The notes: generated by a model not told the origin, from the letters alone. A DNA stretch of 45,749 nucleotides from Xanthomonas codiaei (GCF_002939785.1 NZ_MDEC01000038.1:1-45749); one strand, 5' to 3'. Shown: positions 35,647-44,731, counted from the stretch's first letter. Numbers and translations are program-made.

Positions 35647-36279
35647 TTACGTGCGCCCGTAAAGCGCCAGGAACATCGCCACCGCCGACTCGGCCACCTG
35701 TGTCTGCTGGTCGGCCGACAGCGGCGGCTGGCCCATCGCCAGCTGCGGCCAGAACGCAAAGCCCTTGATCAGCGACTGCAGCTGTTGCGAGGCGAATTCC
35801 GGGTCCACCGGCGCCAGGCGGCCATCGGCCTGCGCAGCGCGCAGCCAGGTGGTGGTGCCCTCTTCCTTGCTACCCAGCTGCGCCAGCAGCGCGCGTGCGC
35901 GCTCCGGCGAGTGGATGCCTTCGGTAATGGCCACGCGCGAGAGATCGATGAAGGCCGCATCGTCGAGCAGGCGCAGCTTCTGCTGCAGCAATTGCGTCAA
36001 CTGCGTGCGCAATGATTGGTCTGGGCGATAGGCCAGGCTCACCGCCTCGGCACTGCGTTGCCATAGCCCGCGCAGGATCTCGCCGAACAAGGCGTCCTTG
36101 CTGGGGAAATGGTTGTAGACGGTGCGCTTGGAGACACCCGCGGCGGCGGCGACCCGATCCATGCTGGTGGCCTCGAACCCGTGCTGGCGGAACTGTGCGA
36201 TGGCCGCCTCAACAATGGCGTGGCGCTTGCGGTCGGTGAGCCGCTGCGGCGCCGGGGCCGAATCGGATGAACTGGACAT
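35647..36279 (-). CDS. TetR/AcrR-family regulator
   Basis: This 210-residue protein has a TetR helix-turn-helix at about residues 15-62 (ATSMDRVAAAAGVSKRTVYNHFPSKDALF) and a ligand domain ending in VAMFLALYGRT. It diverges from the MBL-fold gene across 96 bp with a perfect palindrome between. It probably represses that two-gene operon and itself. Confidence 0.85.
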   Translation of the reverse strand: MSSSSDSAPAPQRLTDRKRHAIVEAAIAQFRQHGFEATSMDRVAAAAGVSKRTVYNHFPSKDALFGEILRGLWQRSAEAVSLAYRPDQSLRTQLTQLLQQKLRLLDDAAFIDLSRVAITEGIHSPERARALLAQLGSKEEGTTTWLRAAQADGRLAPVDPEFASQQLQSLIKGFAFWPQLAMGQPPLSADQQTQVAESAVAMFLALYGRT

Positions 36280-36320
36280 GGCTGCATGTTACACCCGTCA
36301 GTTTACATTTGCCGAGTAAA

Positions 36321-36335
36321 ACTACACTGTGTAGT
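36321..36335. promoter_or_regulatory. Putative TetR operator
   Basis: ACTACAC-T-GTGTAGT is a perfect 15-bp palindrome 41 bp upstream of the MBL-fold gene start and 42 bp from the tetR start. It fits a shared operator. Confidence 0.65.
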
Positions 36336-36375
36336 GCAAGTTCACTGCAGCTTCCGTGTTCGCCCCTCCCCAACG

Positions 36376-37443
36376 ATGGAACCTGCTGTGCTCACCCAGT
36401 CCCGTCAGCTGCCCCACGCCGCATCGCACGCCGCTTCGCCGCAATTTCGCAATGGGCGCTTTCGCAACACACTGCCGACCTCGCTGAGCACCCCCGGGGT
36501 TCTGGGCGGGCTGCGCTTGCTGTGGGAGGTGTTGTTCAACAAGCCGGCCCACACGGTGCCGTCGCAGGCGCTGCCGGTTACGCCGTTGACTGCGGCGCAG
36601 TTGCAGGCCGCGCCGGATCACAGCCTGTTCCGGCTGGGCCATTCCACCGTGTTGATGAAGCTGCGTGGCGGCCTGTGGCTGACCGACCCGGTGTTTTCCA
36701 AGCGCGCCTCGCCGTTTGCGTTCGCCGGGCCCAAGCGCTTCCACGCGCCGCCGATCGCACTGGATGCGTTGCCGCCGCTGGCCGGGGTGATCCTGTCGCA
36801 CAACCATTACGACCACCTGGACCGCGCCACCATCCGTGCGTTGGCCGACCGCGTTGGCGTGTTCGTCGCGCCGCTGGGCGTGGGCGATCTGCTGGTGCGC
36901 TGGGGCGTGGATCCGGCCAAGGTGCGGCAGCTGGACTGGTGGCAGTCGGTGCAGGTCGATGGCCTTACGCTCACCGCCACACCGTCGCGGCATTTCTCCG
37001 GACGCGGGCTGTTCGATCGCGACCGCACGCTGTGGTGCTCGTGGGCGATCCAGGATGCCGACCTGCGCGTGTTCTTCAGCGGCGACGGCGGTTACGGCCC
37101 GCATTTCAAGGCGATCGGCCAGCGCCTGGGGCCGTTCGATGTGGCGCTGATCGAAAACGGCGCCTACGACCCACTCTGGCCGGATGTGCACATGCAGCCG
37201 GAGCAGAGCCTGCAGGCATGCATCGATATCGGCGGCCGCACCCTGCTGCCGATCCACAACGGCACCTTCGACCTGGCCATGCATGTCTGGTCCGACCCGT
37301 TCGAGCGCATCGTGACGCTGGCAGCAGCGGCAAACCTGCCGCTGACTACCCCGCAGATGGGCGAGCGGGTGGATCTGCGCCAGCCGGCCACCGGCGCGCG
37401 CTGGTGGCGCACGCTTCCCGAATCGCAGCCGCTGGCGCAATGA
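36376..37443 (+). CDS. MBL-fold metallohydrolase (NAPE-PLD/UlaG-like)
   Basis: This 355-residue metallo-beta-lactamase-fold enzyme has the zinc motif SHNHYDHLD. Supporting ligands are in FSGDGGYGPHF and LLPIHNGTFDLA. The GHSTVLMKLRGGLWLTDPVFSKRASPF segment is typical of the N-acylphosphatidylethanolamine phospholipase D / UlaG-like group. No signal peptide is seen. The start at 36376 is preferred over an upstream in-frame ATG that would place 30 residues in the operator. It overlaps the next gene (ATGA). The substrate is unknown, possibly a lipid. Confidence 0.83.
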   Translation: MEPAVLTQSRQLPHAASHAASPQFRNGRFRNTLPTSLSTPGVLGGLRLLWEVLFNKPAHTVPSQALPVTPLTAAQLQAAPDHSLFRLGHSTVLMKLRGGLWLTDPVFSKRASPFAFAGPKRFHAPPIALDALPPLAGVILSHNHYDHLDRATIRALADRVGVFVAPLGVGDLLVRWGVDPAKVRQLDWWQSVQVDGLTLTATPSRHFSGRGLFDRDRTLWCSWAIQDADLRVFFSGDGGYGPHFKAIGQRLGPFDVALIENGAYDPLWPDVHMQPEQSLQACIDIGGRTLLPIHNGTFDLAMHVWSDPFERIVTLAAAANLPLTTPQMGERVDLRQPATGARWWRTLPESQPLAQ

Positions 37444-38369
37444 GCGGCTGGACGCTGGCCGACCTGCCGCCGCAGCGGGCGCGGGTGGCCGTGATCACCG
37501 GGGCCAGTCCCGGCGGGCTGGGCTTTGAGACCGCGATGGCCCTGGCCGGTGCCGGGGCCAGCCTGGTGCTGACCGCGCGCAATCCCGACAAGGGCGAGGC
37601 GGCGCAGCAGGCGCTGCTTGCCCGGTATCCGGATGCCAATGTGCGTGTAGAGGCGCTGGATCTCGCGCAGCTGGCATCGGTGCGCGCATTCGCCGAACGG
37701 CTGGGCGCGCAGCAGCCACGCGTGGACCTGCTGATCAACAACGCCGGCGTGATGGCGCCGCCGCAGCGGCGCACCACCGCCGACGGAATGGAGCTGCAGC
37801 TGGGCAGCAACTACCTGGCACATTTCGCGCTCACCGCACGGCTACTGCCCTTGCTGCGCGCCGCCTCGGCACCGCGCGCGGTGAACCTGTCCAGCATTGC
37901 CCATCGCTCGGCGCGCATCGACTTCGACGACCTGCAGGGCGAACGCCCCTATCGCGCCTGGAAGGCATACGGCCAGTCCAAATTGGCGATGCTGATGTTC
38001 AGCATCGAACTGCAGCGGCGCAGCGATGCGCACGGCTGGGGACTGCGCGCAGTCGCCGCGCATCCGGGCATCGCGCAGACCGCCTTGATCGCCAATGGGC
38101 CGGCGGCTGGAGGTCGCCGCACGGCGATCGACCTGCTCACCCGATGGCTGGGTCCGGCCATCAGCCAGAGCGCAGCGGCCGGCGCCCTGCCCACGCTGTA
38201 TGCGGCAACCGCGCCGCAGGCACAGGCCGGCGGCTACTACGGCCCGGACGGTCTGTTCGAGCTCAAGGGCAGCCCGGCCCCGGCCAGCGTGGCCCGCCAG
38301 GCACAGGACCCGGAGGTGGCGGCACGCCTGTGGGAAGCCTCATGCACGCTGACCGGAGAGATGTTCTGA
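37440..38369 (+). CDS. Short-chain dehydrogenase/reductase
   Basis: This 309-residue NAD(P)-dependent oxidoreductase resembles the retinol-dehydrogenase/WWOX-like group. The cofactor motif is TGASPGGLGFETA, a Gly-rich variant. Other landmarks are NNAGVMAPP, a catalytic Ser in NLSSIAHRS, and YGQSK with the catalytic Tyr and Lys. The PGIAQTAL segment follows. ATG overlaps the upstream stop, so it is translationally coupled to the MBL-fold enzyme under the same TetR control. Confidence 0.88.
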   Translation: MSGWTLADLPPQRARVAVITGASPGGLGFETAMALAGAGASLVLTARNPDKGEAAQQALLARYPDANVRVEALDLAQLASVRAFAERLGAQQPRVDLLINNAGVMAPPQRRTTADGMELQLGSNYLAHFALTARLLPLLRAASAPRAVNLSSIAHRSARIDFDDLQGERPYRAWKAYGQSKLAMLMFSIELQRRSDAHGWGLRAVAAHPGIAQTALIANGPAAGGRRTAIDLLTRWLGPAISQSAAAGALPTLYAATAPQAQAGGYYGPDGLFELKGSPAPASVARQAQDPEVAARLWEASCTLTGEMF

Positions 38370-38458
38370 CCTGAGGCGGAGCAGTGGGCGCGCCCCCCCT
38401 GCGCGCAGGGCATGGATGCGCAGGACGGCGCGGTGAAACGCGGCCATCGCTGCGCTGC

Positions 38459-39088
38459 TTACAGCCGGATCCACTCCAGCCCGTCGCCGCGCCGGTAATA
38501 CACCGCCACCGCCTTGCCATACACCGATGCGGCATCGACGAACCCGAAGTAACGTCCATCCAGGCTGTTGCCGCGATGGTCGCCCACCACCAGCAGCTTG
38601 CCCGCCGGCACCTGCACATCCTGCAGATCCGGCCCGCCGCCTGCATCCAGGCCCAACTGCGCCATGCGCGTGCCGAAACGTTCGCGCGTGGGGTCGTCGC
38701 CGATCTGCAGCGGCTGCCCGTTGATCGACAGATGCCCATCGTGCAGATCCACGCGGTCGCCGGCCACCGCCACCACGCGCTTGATCAGGCGGGTGCCGTC
38801 GCGTGGCGAATCGAACACCGCCACCTCGCCGCGCTGCGGGTGTGCGCCCTCGATGAGGACGTGGTTGCTCAGCGGCAACCGCCAGCCATAGGCATGCATG
38901 TCGACCACCACGCGATCGCCTGGCTGCAGCGTCGGCTGCATCGAGCCGGTCGGCACCTGGTAGTGATTGGCGAACGAGGAGCGCGCGGCGGTCAGCAGCA
39001 CCAGCATGACGAGCAGTGGCAATAGCTCCTTGCGCGACCAGCGGGCAGCGCGCTGCCAACGGGAGGAAGGGGAATGCGATAAGGGCAT
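38459..39088 (-). CDS. Signal peptidase I (additional, short type)
   Basis: This 209-residue S26 peptidase has one N-terminal membrane helix (about 22-37). Catalytic Ser49 lies in PTGSMQPTLQ and Lys103 in LIKRVVAVAGD; GDHRGNSLDGRYFGFV is the C-terminal box E. It should cut signal peptides on the periplasmic side. It is shorter than the usual housekeeping LepB, which in Xanthomonas sits in an lepA operon, so this is probably a second enzyme. The start MPLSHSPSSR is chosen; the longer frame adds 21 residues without a second helix. Confidence 0.86.
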   Translation of the reverse strand: MPLSHSPSSRWQRAARWSRKELLPLLVMLVLLTAARSSFANHYQVPTGSMQPTLQPGDRVVVDMHAYGWRLPLSNHVLIEGAHPQRGEVAVFDSPRDGTRLIKRVVAVAGDRVDLHDGHLSINGQPLQIGDDPTRERFGTRMAQLGLDAGGGPDLQDVQVPAGKLLVVGDHRGNSLDGRYFGFVDAASVYGKAVAVYYRRGDGLEWIRL

Positions 39089-39375
39089 GACAGACCTGTC
39101 GGGCGGCAGCGAGCCACGTCGGCTCGAGGCGACGATGCGCCTGCATGGCAAGCGGCGATAGTGACGAAAGGCATGGCAGCGTGGGCGGCATCGGTCGCTG
39201 ACCTGCCTCTTCCTGGCTCACGGCGATTGCTGCCTGCGTTGTGTCTGCAGGCGGCATCGCCGCAACATGCCCGCTCGATCCGCACACCCGAAAACGGGAT
39301 GGCGCATGGCTATCCCATTCCGGTGTGCGGGCGACAGGTCGTGCATGCGACCGGCCTCGCAGCAATGCAACGTTT

Positions 39376-39427
39376 ACTCGGTCGATCCACAGTTTTCCAG
39401 CAGCGTCTTCACGCTGGGAGCCTTGCC
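39376..39427 (-). pseudogene. Duplicated 3'-end remnant of the M3 peptidase gene
   Basis: 46 of 52 bases match 39517-39568, the last codons of the neighbouring peptidase gene. Read on the minus strand it still encodes PSVKTLLENCGSTE and a TAA stop, against PSVKALLENRGLTE and a TGA stop. A degenerate copy of the terminator lies beyond it at 39291-39316. Confidence 0.75.
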
Positions 39428-39443
39428 AACGACGCAAGGAAAA

Positions 39444-39469
39444 ACGGGATGGCCGCAAGGCCATCCCGT
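39444..39469 (-). terminator. Rho-independent terminator of the M3 peptidase gene
   Basis: On the minus strand ACGGGATGGCC-TTGC-GGCCATCCCGT is followed by TTTTT. It lies 45 bp after the peptidase stop. Confidence 0.88.
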
Positions 39470-39514
39470 CTTAGTTCATCGCTGGCAGCCGCGTGCGTCG
39501 TGCACGCAGGTGCC

Positions 39515-41695
39515 TCACTCGGTCAAGCCACGGTTTTCCAGCAGCGCTTTCACGCTGGGATCCTTGCCGCGGAAATCGCGGTACAGCGTGGCCAGGTCGA
39601 CGGTGTTGCCGCGCGAGAGGATCTTGGCGCGGAAGGTGTCGCCGTTCTTGCGGGTCAGTCCACCGTTTTCCTTGAACCACTCGAACGCATCGTCATCGAG
39701 CACTTCCGACCAGAAGTACGCGTAGTAACTGGCCGAGTAACCGCCGCCCCAGATGTGGTCGAAATAGGTGCTGCGGTAACGCGGCGGCACTTCGGCCAGG
39801 TCCACCTTGAAGCGCTTCAGCGCATCGGCCTCGAACTTGCTGACGTCCTGTAGCGGTGCGTCGGCCGGCTGGGTGTGCCAGGCCAGATCCAGCAGCGCGG
39901 CCGACAGGTATTCGGTGGTGGCGTAGCCGCTGTTGAAGGTCTTGGCCTTCTTGATTTTTTCCACCAGCTCGGCCGGCATCGCTGCGCCGGTTTGATAATG
40001 CTTGGCGTAATTGGCGAAGACCTTAGGATCGGAGGCCCAGTGCTCGTTGAACTGCGAGGGGAATTCCACAAAATCGCGCGAGGTGCTGGTGCCGGCGATC
40101 GAGGGGTACTTCACCTTGGAGAACATGCCGTGCAGCGCGTGGCCGAACTCGTGGAACAGCGTGGTGACGTCGTCGAAGCTCAGTAGCGCCGGCTGGCCAG
40201 CGGCCGGCTTGGTGAAGTTGCACACGTTGTAGACCACCGGCTTGGCACCGGTGAGGCCGTCCTGTTCGACGAACACGTCCATCCAGGCGCCACCGGACTT
40301 GCTGTCGCGCTTGAAGTAGTCGGTGTAGAACAGCGCCATCGAGCTGCCGTCGGCATCGAAGACTTCATACACCTTCATATCGGCGTGGTAGGTCGGGATG
40401 TCGGTGCGCTGTTTGAAGGTGATGCCGTACAGCTGCGTGGCGGCGTAAAACACGCCGTTCTGCAGCACGTTGTCCAGTTCGAAGTACGGCTTGATCTGCG
40501 ATTCGTCCAGGTCGTACTTGGCCTTGCGCACCTGCTCGGCGTAAAAGTCCCAGTCGGAGGCGGCGAGCTTGAAATCGCCGGTCTTTGCATCAGCACGCTG
40601 CGCGTCGATGACCTTCTGCATCTCGGCCACTTCGCGGCGTGCCTTGGCGGTGGCGGCCGGCACGGTGTCGGTCAGCAGCTTGAGCGCCGCCTCCGGGGTC
40701 TTGGCCATCTGGTCGCCCAGGCTGTAGGCGGCGTAGTTGTCGAAGCCCAGCAGCTTGGCCTTTTGCGCGCGCAGCTGGGCCAGGCGCTGGATGGTCTGGC
40801 GGGTGTCGTTGGCATCGCCCTTTTCGGCGCGGGTTTCAGAGGCCTTGAGCACCTCGGCACGCAGCTGGCGGTCCTTCAGCGAGGCCAGCACTGGCTGCTG
40901 GGTGGTGTTCTGCAGGGTGAGCAGATACTTGCCGTCGAGCTTGCGCGCCTTGGCGGCATCGGCGGCGGCGGCGATATCGCCCTCGCTTAGGCCGTCGAGC
41001 CGGGCCTTGTCGTCCACGACCACCGCACCGGCGGCCGAGGCGGCGACCAGACGGGTGTGAAACTGGGTGGAGAGGGTGGTTTCTTCCACGTTGAGCTTGC
41101 GCAGGCTGTCCTTGTCGGCATCGGACAGTTGCGCACCGGCGCGCACCAGTTCTTCGTAATCGCGCTCGAGCAGGCGCTTTTGTTCCGGCTCCAGGTTCAA
41201 GGTATCGCGCTGGTCGTAGAGCGTCTTGACGCGCGCGAACAGCTTGGGATCGAGATTGATCTCGTCCTGGTGTGCGGCCAGCTTGGGCGCGATCTCTTCC
41301 TGGATCTTCTGGCGTGCGTCGCTGGTATCGGCCTGGACCAGCCCGAAGAAGATGCGCGAGACGCGCGTGAGCGTCTCGCCGCTGCGCTCCATGGCTTCGA
41401 TGGTGTTGTCGAAGGTGGGCGGCTCGTTGTTGTCGGCGATCTTGCGCATGTCGGCCAGGTGCTGGCGCATGCCCTCCTCGAAGGCCGGCAGGTAATCGGC
41501 GTCCTTGATCTTGTCGAACGGCGGCGCCTGGAACGGTAATGTGCTGGCGGTCAGCAGCGGGTTCGGCGCGGCATCGGCGGCGGGGGTGGCGGTGTTCTCG
41601 GACACGGGGGTGGACTCCTTACCGGACGGCTCTTTTCCAGAACATGCGGCCAGTGCCAGGGTGATGGCAGCGGCCAGAACGACGGTACGCGACAT
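39515..41695 (-). CDS. dcp: M3-family peptidyl-dipeptidase, predicted lipoprotein
   Basis: This 726-residue zinc oligopeptidase has the catalytic HEFGH motif at 515-519, with the downstream Glu ligand in SQFNEHW. The N-terminus is a lipoprotein signal, LALAAC with Cys18, followed by a Ser/Thr/Pro-rich linker, so it acts in the periplasm or at the outer membrane. Dcp-type enzymes trim C-terminal dipeptides. The long helical N-terminal region (about 55-300) covers the active-site channel. AGGA lies about 10 bases before the ATG. A partial duplicate of its 3' end follows. Confidence 0.9.
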   Translation of the reverse strand: MSRTVVLAAAITLALAACSGKEPSGKESTPVSENTATPAADAAPNPLLTASTLPFQAPPFDKIKDADYLPAFEEGMRQHLADMRKIADNNEPPTFDNTIEAMERSGETLTRVSRIFFGLVQADTSDARQKIQEEIAPKLAAHQDEINLDPKLFARVKTLYDQRDTLNLEPEQKRLLERDYEELVRAGAQLSDADKDSLRKLNVEETTLSTQFHTRLVAASAAGAVVVDDKARLDGLSEGDIAAAADAAKARKLDGKYLLTLQNTTQQPVLASLKDRQLRAEVLKASETRAEKGDANDTRQTIQRLAQLRAQKAKLLGFDNYAAYSLGDQMAKTPEAALKLLTDTVPAATAKARREVAEMQKVIDAQRADAKTGDFKLAASDWDFYAEQVRKAKYDLDESQIKPYFELDNVLQNGVFYAATQLYGITFKQRTDIPTYHADMKVYEVFDADGSSMALFYTDYFKRDSKSGGAWMDVFVEQDGLTGAKPVVYNVCNFTKPAAGQPALLSFDDVTTLFHEFGHALHGMFSKVKYPSIAGTSTSRDFVEFPSQFNEHWASDPKVFANYAKHYQTGAAMPAELVEKIKKAKTFNSGYATTEYLSAALLDLAWHTQPADAPLQDVSKFEADALKRFKVDLAEVPPRYRSTYFDHIWGGGYSASYYAYFWSEVLDDDAFEWFKENGGLTRKNGDTFRAKILSRGNTVDLATLYRDFRGKDPSVKALLENRGLTE

Positions 41696-42075
41696 GGCGT
41701 GTAATTCCTGAGTGGTTGGTACGGCAGCCGGTCACGCTAGCGGGTTTGCGCGGCTCCGGCATGTGCCGTTGGCTGGGGCCGCTGAACGGCGCCCTCATCC
41801 GCCCTTCGGGCACCTTCTCCCGCAGGCGGGAGAAGGGTGGAGCCACGAGCGGGAGCGGGGAAGCTACGACGAGCTTGCGGTGCGCGACTTGCGGGCAGAG
41901 TGGCTGGGCGAGGTCGTTCGGCTGCAGGCGAGGCGGGGCTGTCCGCGGCGGCTGCCGCGCACGCAAGGCAGCCGGCGGGCGGGGGCTGGAGACAGCCGCC
42001 GGCTGGAGGTCGTCGGCACCAGCTGCGCCAATGCTGCCAGGCGGCGAGCGCCCCGCACCGGCACGCAGCGCGTCC
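41696..42075. other. 380-bp intergenic region
   Basis: It holds the REP-like repeat near its left end and a 9-bp-stem hairpin (AGCCGGCGG 41970-41978 with CCGCCGGCT 41996-42004) about 70 bp after the asparaginase-like gene. No gene was recognised. Confidence 0.6.
41792..41838. repeat. REP-like repeat, copy 1
   Basis: The sequence CATCCGCCCTTCGGGCACC is followed by CTTCTCCCGC-AG-GCGGGAGAAG, a perfect 10-bp stem. A near-identical unit lies at 45537-45578. It lies between divergently placed neighbours upstream of the M3 peptidase gene. Confidence 0.85.
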
Positions 42076-43086
42076 TTACAGCGCCTCGTCCTTGAAGATG
42101 GCCACATGCGGGGTGCCGTCCGCGCCGATCCAGCCGCGGTACATGCCTTCGGTATTGAACGGAAACGCGATGTTGCCCTGCGCGTCCAGCGCAATGGCGC
42201 CGCCATCGCCGCCGGCCTTGGGAATTTCCTGGTCGATCACCGCCTCGGCCGCCTGCTGCAACGAGTGCCCGGCGTATTTCATGCGCGCGCAGATGTCATA
42301 GGCCGCCACCGCGCGGATGTAGAACTCGCCCCAGCCGGTGCCGGAGACGGCGCACTGCGCATTGGCATAGGTGCCGGCGCCGATGATGGGCGCATCGCCG
42401 ACGCGGCCGTAGCGCTTGTTGGTCATGCCGCCGGTGGAGGTGCCGGCGGCCAGATGGCCGTCGCGGTCCAGCGCCAGCGCGCCGACGGTACCGAAATGCC
42501 TGGCGGTCTCCAGCTCCAGCGCGGCCTGCGCCTGGCGGTCGCCGGCCTCGGCCTTGAGCGCCTTCTGCAGCTGCTGCCAGCGCTTGTCGGTGCGAAAATA
42601 GCTTGGATCGACCAGGGTGACGCCCTGCTCGCGCGCGAATTGCTCGGCGCCGTCGCCGACCAGCATCACGTGCCTGGAGCGGTCCATCACGCGGCGCGCC
42701 AGCTGGATCGGGTTCTTGACCGTGTGCACGCCGGCAATCGCCCCGGCCTTGCCGCTGACGCCATCCATGATGGCCGCGTCCAGCTCGTTCTTGCCGTCGT
42801 GAGTGAACACCGCACCGCGCCCGGCATTGAACTGCGGCGCATCCTCCAGCACGGTGATGGTGGCGGCCACTGCATCGACCGCACTGCCGCCGCGATCAAG
42901 CACCGCATGCCCGGCGCGCAGCGCGCGTTGCATCGCCTCACGGGCCTGGGCTTGTTCGTCGGGCGAGAGGCTGGATTTCTCCACGCCCGCACCGCCGTGG
43001 ATCACCAGCATCGGCGTGGCTGCGAGCGCCGGGCCGGTACAGAGCAGCAAGGACAGGCAGAGCGCACGGACGGATAAGCTGATCAT
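42076..43086 (-). CDS. Isoaspartyl peptidase / plant-type L-asparaginase, exported
   Basis: This 336-residue N-terminal-nucleophile hydrolase cuts between the Gly-Thr pair in HFGTVGALALD. Thr200 becomes the N-terminal nucleophile of the beta subunit. GTSTGGMTNKRYGRVGDAPIIGAGTYA and NAGRGAVFTHDGKNELDAAIMDG are family landmarks. A signal peptide (cut near GPALA, residue 22) sends it to the periplasm. The long open frame upstream of ATG 43086 is not supported. It acts on isoaspartyl dipeptides and probably asparagine. Confidence 0.9.
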   Translation of the reverse strand: MISLSVRALCLSLLLCTGPALAATPMLVIHGGAGVEKSSLSPDEQAQAREAMQRALRAGHAVLDRGGSAVDAVAATITVLEDAPQFNAGRGAVFTHDGKNELDAAIMDGVSGKAGAIAGVHTVKNPIQLARRVMDRSRHVMLVGDGAEQFAREQGVTLVDPSYFRTDKRWQQLQKALKAEAGDRQAQAALELETARHFGTVGALALDRDGHLAAGTSTGGMTNKRYGRVGDAPIIGAGTYANAQCAVSGTGWGEFYIRAVAAYDICARMKYAGHSLQQAAEAVIDQEIPKAGGDGGAIALDAQGNIAFPFNTEGMYRGWIGADGTPHVAIFKDEAL

Positions 43087-43285
43087 GGTGTTTCCTCCTT
43101 GCAAGTGATCAAGATACTCGGTGGGGCGGGCACGGGCCTGCTCTCTGTCGCAAGCGAGCAGGACATGTTCGGCTTCGAGCGAGACGTTCGGTTGCAAGTA
43201 ACCGCAGCGCCAAAGTGGGGTGCTGCACGAATCACGCAAAAGCTGAAGCAGCCAACCAATGAACAACATCTGGCCTGCGCGTCTT

Positions 43286-43555
43286 TCAGGGAAGATCGCG
43301 CATTGCATGGGACAGTCGTTGCTGAAACCTCGTCCCCAACATGCGATCCACCGCTCCGAGCCTGGTGACCTCACTCTCGGGATCGAACGACCGGCCTTGC
43401 AGCACCGCCTCCGCATCGTTGTGCAGTGCATACGCCAGGTGCGCGGCGGCACGCACCGATGGAGGCGATTCACTCTGGCTTCCGAGGTGCCCGGCCAGCA
43501 GGCGCCGGAGCTCATACAACGCGAATGCGAACAACTGTTCTAGGGTGATGTTCAT
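43286..43555 (-). CDS. Small protein of unknown function
   Basis: This 89-residue predicted soluble protein has a helical start (ITLEQLFAFALYELRRLLAGHLG) and the segment AAHLAYALHNDAEAVLQGRSFD. I do not recognise a family. GGAAGAGAG lies upstream of ATG 43555, which argues for real translation. It lies between the acyltransferase and the isoaspartyl peptidase on the same strand, with 199 bp to the latter that hold nothing recognisable. Confidence 0.6.
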   Translation of the reverse strand: MNITLEQLFAFALYELRRLLAGHLGSQSESPPSVRAAAHLAYALHNDAEAVLQGRSFDPESEVTRLGAVDRMLGTRFQQRLSHAMRDLP

Positions 43556-43667
43556 TCGAACACTCTCTTCCTGTGCTCGCAGGCCTGATTGCCTTGCCGC
43601 GCACCGCATCGTGTTTCCAAGCAGCCGCGGCACTGGGTGGACTCACACGCACGTGCCGCGACTCGTC

Positions 43668-44297
43668 CTACAACGTATCGCGGTGCTTGCCGCGCCACGG
43701 GCGGTACCAGGTGCGGATGGCGGCGATGTCGGCCGCCATGTCGGTGCCGGTCCAGAACGGCTCGCCGATGCCCACGGTCTTGCTGGGGTAGTCGAAATAC
43801 ACCGGCAGGATCGGCACCTGCGCGTCGGAGGCGATCTTCCAGAAGCCGGCCTTCCACTGCTCCACCCGCTTGCGCGTACCTTCGGGGGTGATCACGTACC
43901 ACATCTGCTCGGAATTGCGGATCAGCCGCACCGCCTGGCCGATGGTGCCCTGCGGCGAGCTGCGGTCCAGCGGAATGCCGCCGAGCTTGCGCAGCAGCGG
44001 GCCCAGCGGCCACCAGAACAGCTGCGCCTTGCCCAGCACGCGCACTTCGAAGCCCAGCGCGAACTTGGCCGCAAAGCCCAAAAAGCCGTCCCAGTTGGAC
44101 GAATGCGGCGCCACGATCATCACCAGCTTGGGCTCGTCGGGCAGCCGCCCGAGCAGGCGCCAGCCGGTCAGACGCAGCGCTGTGCGGCCCAGCCAGCGGC
44201 CGAAGCGGCCGTGCGCACGCGGCATTCTGGGCGGGGATGGCTGCAGCAGGATGTTGGCCTGTGTTACCGGTGGCAACGACGGGTCGGGTTGACTCAC
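43668..44297 (-). CDS. Lysophospholipid/1-acylglycerol-3-phosphate acyltransferase family
   Basis: This 209-residue PlsC-fold protein has the catalytic HSSNWD (His65 to Asp70, the HX4D motif), GGIPLDRS and PEGTRKR. The group resembles short acyltransferases not tied to the main phosphatidate pathway. The start is GTG 44297 with GGGAG six bases upstream, only 2 bases after the arfB stop, so the two genes form an operon. The acyl acceptor is unknown. Confidence 0.85.
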   Translation of the reverse strand: MSQPDPSLPPVTQANILLQPSPPRMPRAHGRFGRWLGRTALRLTGWRLLGRLPDEPKLVMIVAPHSSNWDGFLGFAAKFALGFEVRVLGKAQLFWWPLGPLLRKLGGIPLDRSSPQGTIGQAVRLIRNSEQMWYVITPEGTRKRVEQWKAGFWKIASDAQVPILPVYFDYPSKTVGIGEPFWTGTDMAADIAAIRTWYRPWRGKHRDTL

Positions 44298-44299
44298 GC

Positions 44300-44731
44300 T
44301 TACTCCCAGTGGGACGCCGAGCGTCCACGCTTGATCTGACTGCGCTCACGCTTGGCATCCAGCCGCCGCAGCTTGGCACCATGACTCGGTTTGGTGGCGA
44401 CCCGGCGCTTGGGCACCGACAGGCACGCACTGATGATCTCAGCCAGCCGCTCGCGCGCATCGTCGCGGTTGCGGTCTTGGGTGCGGAAGCGCTGTGCGTC
44501 GATCACCAGCACGCCCTCGGCGGTCATGCGGCGGTCGCGCCGCGACAGCAACCGCGCACGCAACGGCTCGGGCAGCGACGGCGAGCCGGCCACATCGAAG
44601 CGCAGCTCCACCGCAGTGGAGACCTTGTTGACGTTCTGCCCACCGGCGCCGCTGGCGCGCACGAAGCGTTCGACGAGTTCGCTGGGCGGAATCGTCAGGC
44701 TGGGGGTGATCTGGATCGGGTCGCTGGCCAT
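44300..44731 (-). CDS. arfB: Alternative ribosome-rescue hydrolase ArfB (YaeJ)
   Basis: This 143-residue release-factor-like peptidyl-tRNA hydrolase has GGQ at residues 30-32 in GAGGQNVNKVST. Its basic C-terminal tail (from about 108: KRRVATKPSHGAKLRRLDAKRERSQIKRGR) inserts into the empty mRNA channel of stalled ribosomes. The start MASDPIQITP is chosen over one nine residues earlier. It is followed directly by the acyltransferase gene. Confidence 0.9.
   Translation of the reverse strand: MASDPIQITPSLTIPPSELVERFVRASGAGGQNVNKVSTAVELRFDVAGSPSLPEPLRARLLSRRDRRMTAEGVLVIDAQRFRTQDRNRDDARERLAEIISACLSVPKRRVATKPSHGAKLRRLDAKRERSQIKRGRSASHWE

Larger units (their letters stand above)
39089..39514. other. 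426-bp region between lepB-like and M3 peptidase genes
   Basis: The region holds two terminator-like hairpins and a 52-bp duplicate of the end of the adjacent peptidase gene (separate entries). The left 200 bases (39089-39290) have no recognised feature. Confidence 0.6.

Noticed and set aside
43168..43191. A second PIP box, TTCGG-N14-TTCGG
   Set aside because: The spacer is 14 rather than 15 bases, there is no suitable -10 box, and no plus-strand gene follows.
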